From NCBI GenBank assembly GCA_001313065.1, contig BBFD01000224.1, positions 1 to 6,494 of the forward strand: a DNA stretch of 6,494 nt, given 5' to 3'. A program made the position numbers and the translations under genes. This stretch comes from Silvimonas sp. JCM 19000 (GTDB lineage Bacteria; Pseudomonadota; Gammaproteobacteria; Burkholderiales; Chitinibacteraceae). Of this stretch, positions 1-6,379 are shown one piece after another; position 1 is the first letter of the stretch, and every line of letters begins with the position of its first letter. The notes beneath the pieces were generated by a model. It ran no database searches, had not been told where the DNA came from, and saw only the letters and a program-made list of their open reading frames with translations.

Positions 1-133
1 CCGATGTACTGGCGGGCGCGGCCCGACGGGCAAATGGGTTAGGGCGCGTTGCGTCCAGCCGTCATGTGCCGGGCCAGACCGCGCCGCGATGGTCTATCCA
101 GAAGAACATTGCGCCACCGATGCGCATTCTTCC

Positions 134-137
134 GGAG
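134..137 (+). promoter_or_regulatory. Ribosome binding site of the VOC gene
   Basis: GGAG lies 5 nt before ATG 143. It favours that start (protein beginning MVSKNTICLW after removing one A from the A6 run) over the upstream ATGs at 66 and 120, which would add an N-terminal extension without family character. The motif is short, so support is moderate. Confidence 0.45.
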
Positions 138-142
138 CCGGT

Positions 143-621
143 ATGGTCAGCAAAAAACACAATCTGTTTGTGGTACGACGGGACGGCGCAAGAGGCCGCC
201 GAGTTCTACGCGCGCACCTTTCCCGATAGCGCCGTCCACGCCATCCATCACGCGCCGGGCGATTTTCCGTCCGGGCAACAGGGCCAGGTGTTGACGGTGG
301 AATTCAGCGTGCTCGGCATTCCCTGTCTGGGCCTTAATGGCGGCCCGGCGTTCCGGCACAGCGAAGCATTTTCGTTTCAGGTGGCCACCGATGATCAGGC
401 CGAGACCGATCGTTTATGGCATGCCATCGTCGATCACGGTGGTCAGGAAAGCGCCTGCGGCTGGTGCAAAGACAAGTGGGGCCTGTCGTGGCAAATCACC
501 CGCGGGCCTTGACTGCTGCAGTTACTGATCCCGATCCCGCCGCAGCCAAGCGCGCCTTCGACGCATGATGACCATGCGCAAAATCGACATCGCCGCCATC
601 GAAGCCGCGCGCCGCGGTTAA
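143..621 (+). CDS. PhnB-like VOC superfamily protein (3-demethylubiquinone-9 3-methyltransferase-type domain), frameshifted
   Basis: This is a small cytoplasmic protein of the vicinal-oxygen-chelate fold (PF06983 type). The family is often labelled a methyltransferase, but its members have no SAM-binding fold and their substrate is usually unknown. The repaired protein is 159 aa, normal for the family. Visible hallmarks are KNTICLWYDG near residue 4, AEFYARTFPDS (19-29), GIPCLGLNGGPAF (58-70), FSFQVATDDQAETDR (76-90), GGQESACGWCKDKWGLSWQ (99-117) and a C-terminal AAIEAARRG. Three single-base breaks interrupt it. There is an extra A in the A6 run 152-157. A C is missing in 499-501, causing a premature TGA at 510-512. 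An A is missing near 565, where ACGCATGATG should read GCA-ATG-ATG. Correcting them gives 160 whole codons ending in TAA at 619-621. I chose ATG 143 because GGAG (134-137) lies 5 nt upstream. An alternative is ATG 120 in the main frame, with no insertion at 152-157 and a short unrelated N-terminus. The family is certain; the exact start is less so. Confidence 0.88.
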
Positions 622-650
622 GCCGGGGCGCGCGCGGCCCGGTGGATTTT
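622..650 (+). terminator. Possible weak intrinsic terminator after the VOC gene
   Basis: GCCGGG (622-627) can pair with CCCGGT (638-643, one G-T wobble) around a 10-nt GC-only loop. A TTTT run (647-650) follows after a GGA spacer. The position immediately after the repaired VOC stop codon at 619-621 fits a terminator, but the T-tract is short and separated from the stem. Confidence 0.3.
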
Positions 651-675
651 GCGCGGGCGCACTATCATGGATTTT

Positions 676-696
676 CCCGGGCAACCGCTGCCCGGG
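676..696 (+). repeat. Perfect inverted repeat in the leader of the PhyH gene
   Basis: CCCGGGCA (676-683) and TGCCCGGG (689-696) are perfect 8-bp arms around a 5-nt loop (ACCGC). The stem lies 18 nt before the Shine-Dalgarno of the dioxygenase gene. No T-tract follows, so it is not an ordinary terminator. A TATCAT hexamer at 663-668 could be a -10 element, which would put this stem at the very 5' end of the transcript. No good -35 accompanies it, so that part is inference. Confidence 0.5.
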
Positions 697-713
697 GCGT
701 CGGCCCATCCAGC

Positions 714-717
714 GAGG
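714..717 (+). promoter_or_regulatory. Ribosome binding site of the PhyH gene
   Basis: GAGG, within GCGAGGAT, lies 6 nt before ATG 724. It fixes the start there rather than at the in-frame ATGs 649 or 667. Those would add residues that are translated leader DNA, including the inverted repeat at 676-696. Confidence 0.65.
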
Positions 718-723
718 ATTGCA

Positions 724-1557
724 ATGCGTTATACCGTCGAACAACACGATGCCTTTGCCGCTGCTTTTGAGCGCGATGGCATGGTGGTTTTGCCGCAGCA
801 TTTTTTTTCCGTGCAGAAGTTGCAGGCGTGGCAGCAGGCCTTTGCTGAAATCCTGCGCACCCGCTTGCAGTCCTCCAGCACTGCGGTGCGCGGACAGAAC
901 CGGCATTACATTACCTTGCCGTTTAACGGCATCTTTGCCGATGAGGCGATCTTTTGTGACCCGGACATCATCGCCATCGTTGAGCGTGTGGCCGGGGCTG
1001 ATCCGGTACTGTGCCAACTGGCCAGCGATACGCCCTTGCGCGGTTCCACCTATCAGGACGTGCATCGCGATACGCCCGAATTGTTTGAAGGCGAGGCCGA
1101 AACGCCGTCGTTCCAGCTGGCAGTCAACTTTCCGCTGTGCGATGTGACGCTGGAAAATGGCCCGTTTGAAACCACCCTCGGTACGCACCGGATGAACCGC
1201 CATGCCGCTATGGCGGCCTATGAGCGCGGCGAGCTACCGCTCAAAGCCATCCCGATGCAGTTGGGTGACGTGATGATTCGTGATGTACGCGCCTTGCATC
1301 GCGGCACGCCCAATCATGCCGAAGCGCCACGGCCCATGGTGGTGCTGGGCTACAGTCGGCGCTGGTATTACCGGCCGGAAGTGCACATCGATGTGCCGCG
1401 CAATGTCTATCAAGCGCTCAGCCCGCGGGCGCAGCGGCTGTTGCGCACCATGCCGCAGGTTGAGGATGTGATCGAAACCGATGGCGAAGCTACCAACGCT
1501 TTGCCTATTGATGCCAGAACGCGGGCGGGGGCGGCCGTATGTCTTTATAAGGCGTAG
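724..1557 (+). CDS. Phytanoyl-CoA dioxygenase (PhyH) family Fe(II)/2-oxoglutarate-dependent oxygenase
   Basis: This is a cytoplasmic non-heme iron oxygenase of 277 aa. The family couples oxidative decarboxylation of 2-oxoglutarate to succinate with hydroxylation of a substrate. The facial triad is visible as H114-x-D116 in QDVHRDTPELF and a distal H192 in RALHRGTPNH. R203 in PRPMVVLGYSR is the likely 2-oxoglutarate carboxylate anchor. The stretch ENGPFETTLGTHRM (144-157) matches the family's NGP...GSH turn before the second half of the jelly roll. Length is typical of bacterial PhyH proteins. There is no signal peptide or membrane segment. This is the only complete gene in the window without a frameshift; even its T8 run at 801-808 is in frame. 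The TAG stop overlaps the end of the convergent acyltransferase gene. Family and cofactor are secure, but the substrate cannot be told from sequence and there is no pathway partner beside it. Confidence 0.93.
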   Translation: MRYTVEQHDAFAAAFERDGMVVLPQHFFSVQKLQAWQQAFAEILRTRLQSSSTAVRGQNRHYITLPFNGIFADEAIFCDPDIIAIVERVAGADPVLCQLASDTPLRGSTYQDVHRDTPELFEGEAETPSFQLAVNFPLCDVTLENGPFETTLGTHRMNRHAAMAAYERGELPLKAIPMQLGDVMIRDVRALHRGTPNHAEAPRPMVVLGYSRRWYYRPEVHIDVPRNVYQALSPRAQRLLRTMPQVEDVIETDGEATNALPIDARTRAGAAVCLYKA

Positions 1558-2478
1558 CGGGCAAAGTCAGGGGCGTAACGGCGCGCCAGCAGCACCAGGC
1601 CCAGCGTGACCACAAATACGCCCAGGGACAGTAGCAGGGTGCGCGGCACCTGCCAGTGCAAGGCCAGCATCAGCACCAGCGGATGCAATAGATAAACCCC
1701 GAACGCACAGTTGGACAGCGGGCGCATATCCACGCTCCAGGCCCGGGGCTGGCGAAACAGCAGCAGCCATGTGGTCCACGCCATGGCGAGTGGCCCCACC
1801 GCCAGTATCGGCAGGCCACTGCGCACCACCTGACTGGTGACAATCAGCGCCAACACGGCCAGGGCCAACCGACGCGGCCAGACGGGCAGGCTGGTATAGC
1901 CGGCAACAAAGATGCCGAAGCAAGTCGATTGCAGCACGCAGCTGTATTCAATAAACGGCGTGCCATTGTGGATGCCCCAATAGGCGATGCCCGGGGCAAA
2001 CAACATGCTGAGCGCCAGCAGGGCCAGGCCCAGCCAGCTCAAGCGCGCCATGCCCATGCGCTTGCGCGCAAAGTCCAGCGCCACCAGCACCGCAAAGATA
2101 TAAGGCAGATACCACAGATGAAACATCGAGCCGCCCAGCACGGCTGAGACCAGCCCATGCGAAAACGGAAACGCCGTTTGCCCCCGCGCCACGTTGAAGC
2201 CCGCGTAAAACAGATCCCATACCAACCACGGCACTAACAGGCGGCGCGCCCGCAGCGCCACGGGTTTGCCTTTGCCGGCAAAAAAAGATCGACAACATGA
2301 CAAACACCATCAGCCCGGCGTGGGCACCGCTGGACCCCACGCCGCCGCAATGAAACCAGACGATGGCGGCGGCCGACAGCACGCGCAGCAATTCGATGTC
2401 TTGCCGCACCGCAGTGCCCACCGCAGTCTGGGGTGGCGCAAACCAGCGCGCGTAGTTTCGGGCGACGACATCGATCAC
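1545..2478 (-). CDS. Acyltransferase-3 family integral membrane protein (OafA/YrhL-like), frameshifted
   Basis: This is a polytopic inner-membrane acyltransferase (PF01757 type). The family moves acetyl, succinyl or other acyl groups onto surface polysaccharides, lipids or secondary metabolites. The repaired protein is 310 aa, slightly short for the family. Family features are ELLRVLSAAAIVWFH (29-43), with the conserved Arg and His of the first helix; RRLLVPWLVWDLFY (78-91); HLWYLPYIFAVLVAL; and GVYLLHPLVLMLAL near the C-terminus. About eight to ten hydrophobic helices follow one another. The frame breaks at the A7 run 2280-2286 (T7 in the coding sense). Removing one base joins ...VMLSIFF to AGKGKPVALRARR and gives exactly 311 codons. 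The start is GTG 2478, supported by AGGAGAG 7 nt upstream. The TAA stop (1547-1545) lies inside the end of the PhyH gene. The acceptor molecule is unknown, since no glycan or antibiotic genes are adjacent. Confidence 0.9.
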
Positions 2479-2485
2479 GGTCAGG

Positions 2486-2492
2486 CTCTCCT
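2486..2492 (-). promoter_or_regulatory. Ribosome binding site deciding a GTG start for the acyltransferase
   Basis: On the minus strand, AGGAGAG is followed after 7 nt by GTG 2478-2476. This strong Shine-Dalgarno supports the GTG start, which gives an N-terminus MIDVVARNYARWF. No in-frame ATG lies upstream at a suitable distance. Confidence 0.7.
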
Positions 2493-2631
2493 TTTATCCT
2501 GTGGGGTTGGTTTCTGCACAAGGCCTCGCGCCAACCGGGAGTAAAGAGTCGACATCAAAATTTGCTGTTTGGCGAAAGCTTGGGGTTGTTTATGTGTAAA
2601 TTTTAACCTTAAAAGCCGCGACAGCAATAGC

Positions 2632-2666
2632 GTAGTTGGTTAAAAAAAACAACTACATCGACCAAC
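2632..2666. repeat. Inverted repeat with two alternative partners (operator or leader hairpin)
   Basis: GTAGTTG (2632-2638) is perfectly complementary to CAACTAC (2650-2656) across an 11-nt loop containing eight A residues. The overlapping GTTGGT (2635-2640) is complementary to ACCAAC (2661-2666). The same left arm can therefore pair with either of two right arms. It sits between the candidate divergent promoters, so it could be a binding site for a dimeric regulator or a folded leader. No known motif was recognised. Confidence 0.4.
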
Positions 2667-2793
2667 GGAGTGAGCTTGCTTACCTGACAAGCCGCCCAGG
2701 CGGGTCGGCCGCCTTGCTGCAACGCAGCGCGACGCGGGCTATAAAGACACCACACCCGCAAAACACCTTCCCCTCATTGCCAGAGTTCATCCC

Positions 2794-3652
2794 ATGTCTG
2801 AAACCGACCCTGCTGCGGAGCTAGACCGCTTGCGGCGTGCGCTGGCACGTTCGCAACAACATCTGCAGGCGATGCTGGATAGCGCCACGTTTTACGCCAT
2901 CGTGATGGCTGGCCTGGATGGCCGGGTTACCGAATGGAACGTCGGCGCGGTCAATATTTTTTGGCTGGAGCCGGGCAGAAATCCTTGGCACGCCAGCCAG
3001 CATTATCTTTACGCCGGAGGACCGGGCTGCGGGCATCCCCGAGCGCGAAGCGGCCAAAGCGCGTGAAACCGGGCGCGCCGATGACGAGCGCTGGCATATC
3101 CGCAAAGATGGTTCACGCTTCTGGGGCTCCGGGCTGGTCATGCCGCTGCGTGAGGACGATGCCATCGTCGGCTACCTTAAAGTGCTGCGCGACAAGGACA
3201 ACGAAGAGCGCTTGTCGCACACGCTGATACAAAGCCGTTCCGCGCAAGCACCGCTGGACGAATCGCTGTATCGCACCATGGCCAACGTGATGCCGCAGAT
3301 GGCATGGATGCTCGACGCCAGCGGCGATGTCGTCTGGCTCAACGACCGCTGGCGCGAGTACACCGGCCAGCCCGATCGGGGCGATCTGAATGCGCAATGG
3401 ATTGCGGCCATACATCCTGATTTCAGTACCCGCGCCAGCACGGGCCTGTTGCACGCGGTGGCCGACGCCAAAGCATGGGAAGACACGTTTCCGATCCGCG
3501 ATGCCGCCGGCAATTACCGTTGGTTTCTGTCGCGCACCATGGCCACGCTGGATGCATACGGGCATCCGGTGCGTTGGTATGGCACGTCGACGGATGTGCA
3601 TTCGGTGTATGCGCTGGCGTCAGCGGGTGCGGATGCCCGGCGCAGTGACTGA
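2794..3652 (+). CDS. Double PAS-domain protein without output domain, frameshifted
   Basis: The repaired product is a 285-aa soluble protein. A short charged helix, probably coiled coil (about 7-30), leads into PAS 1 (about 31-138). PAS 1 includes GRVTEWNVGAVNIFGWSRAE, FTPEDRAAGIPERE and the PAC-like RWHIRKDGSRFWGSG. PAS 2 (about 156-268) has MPQMAWMLDASGDVVWLNDR, WREYTG, IHPDF and a PAC-like NYRWFLSRTM...WYGTSTDVH. Both repeats resemble sensor modules normally attached to HWE- or HisKA-type histidine kinases. Here the protein ends 17 residues after PAS 2, with no kinase, GGDEF, EAL or DNA-binding domain. A strong terminator begins 31 nt after the stop, so no lost kinase portion follows. The frame breaks at the T6 run 2957-2962. 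Removing one T restores NIFGWSRAE and gives 286 whole codons. There is no signal peptide, membrane segment or LOV-type NCRFLQ motif. It may bind a small ligand or act as a partner or decoy for other PAS sensors; this is inference. Confidence 0.85.
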
Positions 3653-3682
3653 ACCCGGCCCTTAACCCACGCGAGCGCCCGC

Positions 3683-3713
3683 AAACGACGGCTTTGATGC
3701 CGTCGTTTTTTTT
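3683..3713 (+). terminator. Rho-independent terminator after the PAS gene
   Basis: AAACGACGGC (3683-3692) pairs perfectly over 10 bp with GCCGTCGTTT (3699-3708) around a TTTGAT loop, and the T-run continues to 3713 (eight Ts in total, 3706-3713). It begins 31 nt after the PAS stop codon. It closes that transcription unit and separates it from the TonB-receptor gene. Confidence 0.93.
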
Positions 3714-3778
3714 ATGGGCGCGGCTTCATGCGTTGTTTGCATAAAAACCATACGAATTATTGATTTGCCGCAGGCACG

Positions 3779-3814
3779 TTCGCCCCGTATCGTCGCTACA
3801 AAATAATACGTAGC
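3779..3814 (+). promoter_or_regulatory. Candidate promoter with overlapping operator-like inverted repeat upstream of the TonB receptor
   Basis: AATAAT (3802-3807) matches five of six positions of a sigma70 -10 box. TTCGCC (3779-3784), 17 nt upstream, is a weak -35. The inverted repeat GCTAC (3795-3799), 10-nt spacer, GTAGC (3810-3814) brackets the -10 exactly, as expected for a repressor site. The spacing corresponds to about one and a half helical turns between half-site centres. I see no convincing Fur box, so iron control is not indicated by the sequence. Confidence 0.35.
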
Positions 3815-3849
3815 ACTTAAATACGACTTCCATATAACCGAAGAAGCGA

Positions 3850-6314
3850 ATGATGCCAGCCCACTTGCCCGCTCGACCCACTCAGCTCGCCCTTGCCATT
3901 TCCTTGCTGGCCGCTAGCGGATTTGCTGCCGCCGCCAGCGACAGCGCCACCGTCCAGGATGTGGTGGTCACCACCGGTACGCGCGGTGAACAACGCACCG
4001 TGGCCGATAGCCCGGTGCCGATCGATGTGGTCACCAACGATCAACTGACCGCGACCGGCAAAACCGGCCTCAAGGAAATCCTTAATCAGTTGTTGCCCTC
4101 GTTCAACCTGCCTGGCATTAACGGCGGCGGTACCTCGTGGACCGTGCGCGCCACCACTTTGCGCGGCCTGACTGGCGATGAAGTGCTCTATCTGGTTAAT
4201 GGCAAACGCCGCCACAACACGGCTTTGATCAACAACCTGGCGCGTATCGGCAATGGGGGTGTGCCGGTGGATCTGGATCTGATTCCGGTCGCCGCCATCG
4301 ACCATATCGAAGTGCTGCGCGATGGCGCGGCGGCACAGTACGGCTCGGACGCGATCGCGGGTGTGATCAATATCGTGCTGAAGAAAGGCGACAGCGGCGG
4401 CGCAGCCGAAACCACGCTGGGCCAGAACTACGCGGGCGATGGCAAATCCGGCCATCAAACCCTGGACTGGGGTACGCGGCTAGGCCAGGACGGCGGCTTT
4501 GCTCACTTTGCGCTGGATGCCAAAGCCAACGAGCCGTCAACGCGGGCGCAGCTCAGCAGCACGCCGCATCCGTACAACCCCTTGCCGAATGGCGCGGCTG
4601 ATCCGCGCGATCAGACCGTCGACCGCAGCACCTGGGGCCAGAGTTACGGTGCCGGGCGTGACGCCGTGGTCAGTGGTTCGTATAACGCCGAACTGCCGCT
4701 GGACAACGTCGAGCTGTATTCCTTTTCCACGCTGGCCTTGCGTAACTCGCGCAAAAAACACCGGCAGTTTTTTTTGCCCAACAACGTCAATTCGCTGCCC
4801 GAGGTTTATCCGGACGGTTTCAATGCCTATCGCCGCATTTACGAGACGGATTACCAATTGGCCGCGGGCGCACGCGGTACGGTGGCGGGCTGGAAATGGG
4901 ATCTAAGCACTACGTATGGCGAAGATCACGCACGGCTGGATGGCGAAAACACGCTTAATGCCACGCTGGGTCCGGGCAGCCCGACCAGTTTTAATCTGGC
5001 GTATCAAATCTACGATCAGTGGACCAACAACCTCGACTTCACCAGGGGTTTTGATCTGGGCCTGGCCAAGCCGGTTGATGTATCAGCGGGGCTGGAACAC
5101 CGCTATGAACGCTATCAGATCAAGCCGGGTAGCCGCTGGCGTATGCGATAGGCGATTACGTCATCCCCGACGGCTACTACGCTGGCCAGCATCCCCAGCC
5201 TGGCCTCGCGTCTTACGCCGCAACGTCGCCAGCGGATGCGGGCGATATCAATCGCAACAACCTGGCGGCATATATCGACGTGGGCGCCGATATCACCAAA
5301 GACTGGTACGTGGGCGCGGCGGCCCGGTTTGAGCATTACGACGACAGCGCCGGCAACACGGTGCGGGCAAGCTGACCACGCGTTATCAATTCCTGCCGGG
5401 CTATGCCGTGCGGGGCACGGTCAGCAACGGCTTCAAGGCGCCGTCGCTGGCGCAGCAGATTTTTGCTTCGTCCACCTTTACCGGGCAGGTGGATGCCAAC
5501 GGCGTCTGGCAGACCTATCCGGTCAAGGTTTTGCCGGTGAACTCGCCGATGGCGCAGGCGCTGGGCGCTGACCCGCTCAAGCCGGAAAAAATCGACCAAC
5601 TTCAGCATCGGCTTTACCGCCGAGCCCACCCGCGCCACGCGCTTGACGGTGGATGCCTATCAGATCCGCATTCGTGATCGCATTGTGCAAACCAGCTTGC
5701 TGACCGGCTCGGCGGTCTCGGCCATCCTGGTGGCCAACGGCTTTGCGCCGGGCCAATCGGCGCAGTACTACACCAACGGTGCCGACACCCGCACCAATGG
5801 CGTGGATGTGGTGGGCGAATACACCAGCGATTTCAAGCAATACGGCCTGGTCAAATGGAGCGCCGGTTACGCTTGGGACAAGACCGAAATCACGCACCTC
5901 AAAAGTACGCCCACCGTGCTGCAAAACCTGGGCTACGCGCTGTTTAACCGGCAGCAGCAAGGCGATCTGACCGTGGGCACCCCGCGCGACAAACTGGTGT
6001 TTGGCGGCAACTGGCTGTACGAGCGCTTTACCACTGATCTGCGGCTGACGCGCTATGGCCAGTACACCGAAACCGGCACCGTGGCCAGCAACGACCGGGT
6101 TTATGGCGCCAAGTGGATTACCGATCTCGACGTGGCGTTTGAAGCCAGCAAACACGTCACCGTGGCAGTGGGGGCCAACAATCTGTTTGACGTTTATCCG
6201 GACAAGATCGGCATTGTCGACGCCAAAACCGGCACCGGCGCGTATGGCAGCTTCTCGCCCTTCGGCATTACCGGCGGCTTCTACTACGCCCGCCTGGCCT
6301 ACAGCTTTGATTGA
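3850..6314 (+). CDS. TonB-dependent outer-membrane receptor, frameshifted at three points
   Basis: This is an active-transport beta-barrel of the outer membrane, energised by TonB-ExbB-ExbD. The repaired length is 821 aa, normal for the family. An N-terminal signal peptide (hydrophobic core LALAISLLAASGFAAAA, cleavage near 29-30) is followed by a TonB-box-like VQDVVVT (35-41). The plug domain is about 50-178, with LRGLTGDEVLYLVNGKRRH and IEVLRDGAAAQYGSDAIAGV followed by INIVLKKG. The barrel runs to the end and finishes GFYYARLAYSFD, one residue beyond the usual terminal aromatic. Three breaks occur. A C is missing near 5133 (restores PGSPLAYAIGDY; otherwise TAG at 5149). A base is missing near 5363 (restores NTVxGKLTTRYQF; otherwise TGA at 5373). 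There is an extra A in the A6 run 5586-5591 (restores KPEKSTNFSIGF). The sum gives 822 whole codons. ATG 3850 or 3853 may start it; AAGAAG (3841-3846) is a poor Shine-Dalgarno. A solute-binding protein follows. The ligand is not evident; nothing in it is specific for siderophore, cobalamin or sugar. Confidence 0.93.
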
Positions 6315-6326
6315 GATGTGACCGAC

Positions 6327-6353
6327 CGGGGCCGCCTGTGCGTGCCCCGTTTT
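6327..6353 (+). terminator. Intercistronic hairpin with T-tract (terminator or attenuator)
   Basis: CGGGGC (6327-6332) pairs with GCCCCG (6344-6349), and CGC (6333-6335) can extend the stem with GCG (6340-6342), leaving a CTGT loop and one bulged T. TTTT (6350-6353) follows directly. It lies 12 nt after the TonB-receptor stop and 26 nt before the next start. It could end the receptor transcript or partly reduce read-through into the solute-binding protein gene. Confidence 0.65.
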
Positions 6354-6379
6354 GACTGTTAGCACAAGGAAACACCGTC

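Larger units (their letters stand above)
2479..2793. promoter_or_regulatory. Divergent intergenic region between the acyltransferase and PAS genes
   Basis: This is 315 bp without a supported gene, and its middle (about 2540-2660) is clearly richer in A+T than the coding regions. It must carry promoters for both flanking genes. On the minus strand, TAAAAT (2605-2600) with TTGCTG (2627-2622) and a 16-nt spacer is a possible sigma70-type promoter for the acyltransferase. On the plus strand, TATAAA (2740-2745) is the nearest -10-like element before the PAS gene, but no convincing -35 lies 16-18 nt upstream. TTGGCG (2569-2574) with TATGTG (2591-2596) is an alternative. The PAS gene has only a weak AGAG (2782-2785) as Shine-Dalgarno. 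All promoter assignments are by eye. Confidence 0.45.

Noticed and set aside
1..42. Open frame ending in TAG at 40-42, possibly the tail of an upstream + strand gene
   Set aside because: Only 13 codons are visible, with no recognisable family sequence; such a short open stretch is expected by chance at this GC content.
496..1203. 235-codon minus-strand open frame opposite the PhyH gene
   Set aside because: It lies antisense to a secure enzyme gene, has no recognisable domain and looks like a high-GC antisense shadow.
2280..2286. Programmed frameshifting or transcriptional slippage at the A/T runs
   Set aside because: Runs of 6-7 are short for slippage, longer T8 runs at 801-808 and 4768-4775 are in frame, and the affected genes are unrelated families not known for recoding. 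Sequencing error is simpler.
2680..2720. GC-rich symmetric stretch around CCGCCCAGGCGG as tRNA-like or terminator structure
   Set aside because: Only a 5-bp stem with a 2-nt loop can form, with no T-tract and no conserved tRNA features.
2636..2824. Small plus-strand ORF (62 codons) in the divergent intergenic region
   Set aside because: No Shine-Dalgarno, no recognisable sequence, and it overlaps the PAS gene start; its first codons lie in the inverted repeat.
2794..3652. LOV photoreceptor identity for the PAS domains
   Set aside because: The flavin-binding NCRFLQ-type motif with its reactive cysteine is absent; the equivalent region reads WSRAEILGTPASIIF.
3750..3765. Possible Fur box (GAATTATTGATT) upstream of the TonB receptor
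   Set aside because: It matches the GATAAT-type repeats poorly and lacks the expected symmetry, so iron regulation is not supported.
3817..4458. 213-codon minus-strand open frame opposite the receptor plug region
   Set aside because: It is antisense to the plug domain (LRDGAAAQYGSDAIAGV), with no plausible start context or domain.
5577..6365. 262-codon minus-strand open frame opposite the TonB receptor
   Set aside because: The plus strand here encodes clear receptor barrel sequence. The minus frame has no family signature and only reflects codon bias.
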